Assembly: GCA_964020155.1 (NCBI GenBank)
Contig: OZ026567.1
Span: 4,367,940 to 4,377,939, forward strand
DNA: 10,000 nt
Source of the DNA: Chondrilla cf. caribensis
Lineage: Eukaryota > Porifera > Demospongiae > Chondrillida > Chondrillidae
Direction: 5' to 3'
Positions 5,571-10,000 of this stretch are shown here, piece after piece; the stretch's first letter is position 1, and each line of letters opens with the position of its first letter. The position numbers and the translations under genes are program-made. The notes beneath the pieces are model-generated. The model saw only the letters and a list, made by a program, of their open reading frames with translations. It had not been told where the DNA came from and searched no databases.

Positions 5571-8500
5571 ATGCTGTCTTCGAAGACATTCGTAAAGAAG
5601 ACCAGAAGTGGGGGGTTACTGAAGGTCGTACGGGAACATTACCTCAGAGACGACATCTCCTGCGGCGTTAAAGGGTGCTCATTATGTCCAAAGCGCACCA
5701 AAGAACAGAATTTTCCTTTAAATCCAGCAGAAGAATCCGTTGCCGACATATGTCCGTATACTCATCTTTTGATACCGGATACTAATGTTGTATTGCACCA
5801 GGTGGACTTTTTAGAGGACCCAATCATTTGCAATGTAATCATTCTCCAAACGGTACTGCAAGAGGTTAAACACCAGAGCCTCTCCCTACACAAAAGGTAG
5901 ATTTATACATCAGTGTACTGTGTGTACAGCCATACGTAGCTAGGAATATGTATGTATAAACTGATTGGGTAGATCGATGTACTGTGTGTACAGCCATACA
6001 TTGTGCTGTGTGCACAAAGCCCCCCCCCCCCCCCCTTACAGTGCTCATTCAAGTCTCTTCTGCTTCATTCCCAAAGGTTGAGAGATGTGATAGCCCAGAA
6101 CACAAAGTCATTTTTTGTGTTTTCCAATGAAAACCACAAAGACACGTATGTTGAAAGAAGAGCTGGAGAAAGCCCTAACGACCACAATGACAGAGCCATC
6201 AGGACGGCTGCCTCCTGGTACCAGAGCCATCTGAAGGAATCAAAGTCAATCTCGTCGGTCAAGGTGGTTTTGTTATCTGAAGACCGGGAAAATGTCTCTA
6301 GGGCACACCGTGAGGGATTGATGGCCAATACGGTGTACAGCTATGCTTCCAGTATTTCATCTCATCCCACTCTCATCGACAGGGTAGCAAGGTTCGGACT
6401 GGTCCAGATGGACTCAACTGACGGTACTCAGACAAGCTCCAAAAGGACTTTATTTGAGGACCACGTCCCTCTGCCAGTGCTGAAGCGAGGGGTGGAAAGC
6501 GGCAAGTACCTCCAGGGTGTGTTTCATGGTTCGAGAGACAACCGAAGTGAAGGATTCGTAGCTGTGCATGGCCAGGAGAGGTGGATACTAGTGAGAGGGT
6601 TGTCCAACATCAACCGTGCTATTGATGGGGATGTGGTCGGAGTGGAGATGTTCCTGAAGGATCGATGGACAACTCCATCTGGTATTGTGGAAGATGACGA
6701 GCAACTTGCAGAGGAGGAGGCTAAGAGTGAAGCTGGAATATTGCCTGGAGAAGAGATAACGAATTGTAGTGGAGATGTTGATGCCTCCTCTATCCAGCCG
6801 ACTGGTAAAGTGATAGGTATTATTAGGAAGAACAGACGAGCATACTGTGGAACGCTGTGTCCAACAGCTGATCCCTCCTCTGAACGTCACATCTTCATTC
6901 CAGCTGATCGTAGGGTGCCGCACATACGTGTCATCACTGGAAACTCTCAGGGAATGGTTGGTAAGAGGATTGTTGTCTGTGTGGACGACTGGTCCCAAAA
7001 TTCTCGCATCCCTCAGGGACATTTCGTGCGGACGCTGGGTATGATTGGTGAAAAGAGTGCAGAAAACGAAGTTCTTCTCCTCGAGCACGATGTCCCCTAT
7101 CAGCCCTTCTCGCCTGCAGTCCTAGAAGACCTCCCAGCTACCCCATGGAGAATAACCGACGAAGAAAGGAAGAAACGCTGCGATCTTCGTCATCTCTCCA
7201 TTTGCAGTGTGGATCCCCCGGGGTGTACTGACATAGACGATGCTCTGCATTGCAGAAAGCTGGAGAACGGTAACTTTGAAGTTGGTGTCCACATTGCCGA
7301 TGTGTCCCATTTCATTCGTCCCGGGAGTGCCCTGGACAAAGAAGCAGCCAATCGAGGCACCACTGTCTACCTCTGTGACAAGAGGATCGATATGGTCCCG
7401 GAACTCTTGAGCTCGAATCTCTGTTCTCTGAGAGAAGGAGAAGAAAGGCTTGCCTTCTCCTGCATCTGGGAACTAACACCTTCAGCTGAGGTAGTGAACA
7501 CTACGTTCACTAAAAGTGTCATTTCCTCCAAAAAGGCTTTCACGTACACTGAAGCTCAGTTTAGAATTGATGATGCTTCACTCGATGATGAAGTTACCAT
7601 TTCTCTCAGAAGCCTGAACCACCTGGCTAAGATTCTAAAGCAGAAGAGGATAGACAGCGGAGCACTGACACTGGCATCACCTGAGGTTCGCTTTGAGATT
7701 GACAGCGAGACCCACGACCCCATCGATCTCGAAACAAAGGAAATGAAGGAGACCAACTCGCTCGTGGAAGAGTTCATGCTGCTTGCTAATATTTCAGTTG
7801 CGAAGGCTGTCTTCAAGGAGTTCCCGCATTGTGCCCTCCTCAGAAGACACCCTTCTCCTCCTCTGTCCAACTATGATATTCTCATCAAGGCTGGTAGAGG
7901 AAAGGGGGTCCATGTTGCTGTGGAGTCCGCCAAGTCTCTTGCTGTTTCTCTGGCCAACGCCCAGCTCCCCTCTGAACCCTATTTCAATACGTTGCTTCGT
8001 ATCCTAGCAACAAGGTGCATGATGCAGGCACTGTACTTCAGTTCAGGGAAAATCCCTCAGGAAGAATTTTACCACTACGGCCTGGCCACACCTATCTACA
8101 CCCACTTCACCTCGCCCATTCGTCGCTATGGTGATCTTATGGTCCACCGTCTTCTGTCCGCTATGATTGGAGCAGACAGCACATATCCGGACCTCTTGGA
8201 CAAGGAGAAGATGCAGAAGCTCTGTGACAGACTGAACAAACGTCACAAGATGGCCCAATATGCCCAGCGAGCCTCCATCCAGCTCCACACGCAGATGTAC
8301 GTCAGGAACAACTCCTCGGTCCACCAGGCATTCATCCTGATGGTGAAGAAGAATTCACTACAGGTCATCATTCCTAAGTATGGTTACGAGGGACACATTC
8401 TATTGGATGCTCCGGTTGCTATGGGAGACAAACATCAGAAAAAACAATATCTAAATACTCACTTCAATGAGTCCAAACTCTTGATATCTGTTGAAGGACA

Positions 8501-8666
8501 CATTTTCAGGGTATTTGACCCAATTCGGGTCAAACTGGTGGTCCAGAAGTCAAGCATACAAGACTCAAAGGTCGTCCTACAGCTCATCTCTCCATCCGTC
8601 CGAGGACTGAGTGTTGAGGAAGAAAGTGAACAACCCTTGTCGAAGCGTAGCAAACCAAACGATTAG
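5571..8666 (+). CDS. DIS3: DIS3/RRP44, catalytic subunit of the RNA exosome, complete, 2 exons
   Basis: Exons 5571-5896 and 6077-8666 join in phase (AG|G = Arg109) and encode 971 residues, against about 958 in human DIS3. In order: CR3 cysteines C31, C36 and C39; PIN endonuclease domain (about 65-215) with acidic residues D70, E98, D147 and D178; two cold-shock domains (about 241-460); RNB 3'-5' exonuclease domain (about 477-810) with the catalytic aspartate cluster D488, D494, D496 and D497 in DPPGCTDIDDALH and the TSPIRRYGDLMVHR motif; S1 domain (about 859-945); and a basic KRSK tail that may act as a nuclear signal. From family knowledge, it degrades and processes RNA with the nine-subunit exosome core. 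The retained PIN acids separate it from the cytoplasmic paralogue DIS3L, which has lost them. The start gives the conserved N-terminus (KTF.KKTR.GG). The long exon 2 frame is open further upstream, but that part is intron. Confidence 0.97.
5914..5999. repeat. 22-bp direct repeat in the DIS3 intron
   Basis: TGTACTGTGTGTACAGCCAT followed by AC occurs identically at 5914-5935 and 5978-5999, 64 bases apart. Each copy contains an imperfect palindrome around TGTAC...GTACA. Confidence 0.9.
6020..6035. repeat. C16 homopolymer in the DIS3 intron
   Basis: Sixteen consecutive C bases, 41 bases before the acceptor. Length errors are likely in sequencing, but these would not affect the coding frame. Confidence 0.95.
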
Positions 8667-8821
8667 CTGTGATCTTTTCTAGTGTTCATTTTGTTGGAAA
8701 CGCATGTTCAATGTACTTGTAATTTCTCCTGCGTACATTCTATTATACAATAATATCCAGCATAATATTATGTACTTGTATGCAATGTAAGAATCCCATT
8801 GCAGCTGCCAAACACACATGA

Positions 8822-8827
8822 ATTAAA
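8822..8827 (+). terminator. Candidate DIS3 polyadenylation signal ATTAAA
   Basis: The commonest variant signal, 156 bases past the DIS3 stop. A canonical AATAAA follows at 8965-8970 and another at 9206-9211, so the true 3' end is undecided. Confidence 0.35.
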
Positions 8828-8948
8828 TTAGGCAGCAAGTAATGGTAATTTGTCTGGGGCAGGTATTCATTGAATCTAAGGCCTCTGGAGAGCGGACACA
8901 TGACCTTCGTAAAGTGGTTCCACTGGGAGCTCGGTTTGAGTAATTTTG

Positions 8949-9000
8949 GTCCAGCTGGACATAAAATAAATTATGGGATATATATTCCATCCAGCTGGAT
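8949..9000. repeat. Pair of near-identical 12-bp palindromes
   Basis: GTCCAGCTGGAC (8949-8960) and ATCCAGCTGGAT (8989-9000) are each perfect palindromes sharing TCCAGCTGGA, separated by 28 AT-rich bases that include AATAAA. Confidence 0.85.
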
Positions 9001-9347
9001 CCTTATTATTAGGAGAAGCTAGTGTTTCCATGCTCAGCTATGAGGCCAGTCTCCTTCACTCTGTACTCCCACCCCCTCCCCCATCATAACTGGATTCTCA
9101 TGCAATTCCAATAATTGAGATCAAATTAACAAAAGAGAAACAAGTATATACTTACATATTATGTTCTTGTAATAATGCAATGTGTACCATATGCATTAAA
9201 GAGACAATAAATATACATAATAATAATTGTAAATAACAATACTGATAGTTAACAAAATAATTGGATCAGTTTATCTTACAGCAAATTAACAATTGCTCAA
9301 ATGACATACTATCAAGTCATATTAAACCTTCCAGTCAATATATCAAC

Positions 9348-9367
9348 TTTATTGTCTCAAGTTTATT
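9348..9367 (-). terminator. RPB1 polyadenylation signals AATAAA (two)
   Basis: Minus-strand AATAAA occurs at 9362-9367 and 9348-9353, only about 11 and 25 bases past the stop codon. A very short 3' UTR is predicted. Confidence 0.6.
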
Positions 9368-9377
9368 GTATTTCTTG

Positions 9378-10000
9378 TTAGTTGTCCTCCCTGCGTCGAC
9401 CTGGTGTGTTGGGCGTGTACTGAAGAGGCGTGGCAGGGGAAAACCCTGTATCCGTCAACTCATTTCTGCCATATTGGGTAGAAGTCCCTCTCCCAGACGC
9501 GGGGCTGTACTGAGGGCTCGATGGACTGTACTGAGGGCTCGACGGACTGTACTGTGGACTCGAGGGGCTGTACTGTGGACTCGAGGGGCTGTACTGAGGG
9601 CTCGATGGACTGTACTGTGGACTCGAGGGACTGTACTGAGGACTCGAGGGACTGTACTTGGGTGAAGTCGGCGAATACTGTGGGCTGGATGGAGAGTACG
9701 TTGGACTAGAATTGGGACTTGATGGTGAATATCGCGGAGAGGATGGCGAATAGGAGGGACTTGATGGGCTGTATTGAGGAGAGGCTGGTGATAGTTTTGG
9801 AGACGTCGGAGAATACTGCGGACTAGATGGAGAATAAGTTGGGCTTGATGGTGAATACCTCGGTGAAGACGGCGAGTAAGAAGGACTTGATGGAGAGTAG
9901 CTAGGTGATGAAGGACTGTAAGAAGGAGAAGAAGGAGAATAACTTGGACTTGATGGAGAGTAGCTCGGTGAAGAAGGCGAGTACGAAGGACTCGAAGGAG
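9378..10000 (-). CDS. POLR2A: RNA polymerase II largest subunit RPB1, C-terminal domain (partial; continues past window)
   Basis: The minus frame runs open from the window edge to a TAA at 9378-9380 and gives 206 residues. They comprise 22 full heptads of the type YSPSSPx, a leading partial (PSSPS), one four-residue remnant (SSPT), and a 43-residue tail ending PGRRREDN. The heptad array is diagnostic of the RPB1 CTD, whose Ser2, Ser5 and Ser7 phosphorylation recruits capping, splicing and 3'-processing factors during transcription. Ser2 and Ser5 are present in every full heptad. Position 4 is Ser in 19 of 22, unlike the usual Thr. The tail shows no resemblance to the acidic vertebrate end. 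The catalytic body and the start lie outside the window. The gene converges with DIS3. Confidence 0.93.
   Translation of the reverse strand, partial: PSSPSYSPSSPSYSPSSPSYSPSSPSYSPSSPSYSPSSPSYSPSSPRYSPSSPTYSPSSPQYSPTSPKLSPASPQYSPSSPSYSPSSPRYSPSSPNSSPTYSPSSPQYSPTSPKYSPSSPQYSPSSPQYSPSSPQYSPSSPQYSPSSPQYSPSSPQYSPSSPQYSPASGRGTSTQYGRNELTDTGFSPATPLQYTPNTPGRRREDN
9510..9998 (-). repeat. POLR2A: CTD heptad array encoded by 21-bp repeats
   Basis: Successive 21-base units code for YSPSSPx. The seven nearest the tail (9510-9656) are all YSPSSPQ and nearly identical at DNA level, while units further from the stop vary at position 7 (S, R, T, N, K, Q). Two heptads are YSPTSPK (9657-9677, 9795-9815) and one is LSPASPQ (9774-9794). 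Confidence 0.93.

Larger units (their letters stand above)
5897..6076 (+). other. Single DIS3 intron
   Basis: A 180-base intron with donor AAAG|GTAGAT and acceptor TTCATTCCCAAAG|G, a good pyrimidine tract. It splits codon 109 in the PIN domain and contains a 22-base direct repeat and a C16 run. A second AG at 6040-6041, just after the C run, would shift the frame and reach an early stop. Confidence 0.9.
8667..9377. other. Convergent 3' spacer between DIS3 and RPB1
   Basis: 711 bases without convincing coding sequence, AT-rich toward the right. It should contain the DIS3 3' UTR from the left and a short RPB1 3' UTR from the right. Confidence 0.8.

Noticed and set aside
6003..6076. DIS3 second reading frame starting at its own upstream ATG with a Pro run
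   Set aside because: The Pro run is the intronic C16 tract; the conserved protein resumes exactly at the acceptor at 6077, in phase with exon 1.
6588..7088. Minus-strand frame of 166 codons inside DIS3
   Set aside because: Antisense shadow of a strongly conserved exon; no independent evidence of coding.
9261..9709. Plus-strand frames with repeated '[10 protein letters not shown]' and 'GCTVDSRD' patterns
   Set aside because: They are antisense shadows of the 21-bp CTD heptad units; the minus frame gives YSPSSPx.
1..10000. CRISPR array, tRNA, rRNA, prophage or defence system
   Set aside because: None seen. The tandem arrays are simple eukaryotic micro- and minisatellites without spacers, and the genes are animal housekeeping or trafficking genes.

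Overview
This is animal nuclear DNA, carrying three intron-containing genes whose proteins align along their length with conserved metazoan families. The organism cannot be fixed from the sequence alone. Short introns, many (CA)n and TGTACATGTA-type arrays and a small TA-flanked inverted-repeat element would suit a sponge or another early-branching invertebrate, but this is a low-confidence inference. There are no bacterial operons, phage genes, CRISPR arrays or RNA genes that I can support.

Left half, minus strand (529-5399): a complete 12-exon gene for a WDFY1/WDFY2-type protein of 395 residues. It has seven WD40 repeats with a FYVE zinc finger inserted between repeats 6 and 7. All twelve exons join in phase and sum to 396 codons including the stop. 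The introns (106-1019 bases) are full of (TG)n/(CA)n microsatellites, a 9-bp, a 30-bp and a 43-bp tandem array, and homopolymer G/C runs. A small inverted-repeat transposon-like element (20-100) lies beyond the 3' end.

Centre (5400-5570): 171 bases separate the divergent start codons of the WDFY-like gene and DIS3, so this is probably a shared promoter. It carries a perfect palindromic E-box, GTCACGTGAC, close to the DIS3 start.

Right half, plus strand (5571-8666): a complete DIS3/RRP44 gene, the catalytic subunit of the RNA exosome. It encodes 971 residues in two exons split by one 180-base intron, with CR3, PIN, two cold-shock, RNB and S1 domains. All PIN and RNB catalytic acidic residues are present.

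Far right, minus strand (9378-10000): the last part of the gene for RPB1 (POLR2A), the largest subunit of RNA polymerase II. Here it encodes the C-terminal heptad domain and a divergent tail; the gene continues past the window edge. DIS3 and RPB1 converge across a 711-base spacer.

DIS3 and RPB1 both belong to RNA metabolism, but the linkage is probably positional. The most interesting signals are the CTD composition and its internal duplication, the shared promoter with its E-box, a possible three-exon plus-strand reading frame inside WDFY intron 1, and the contrast between intron-rich WDFY and intron-poor DIS3.
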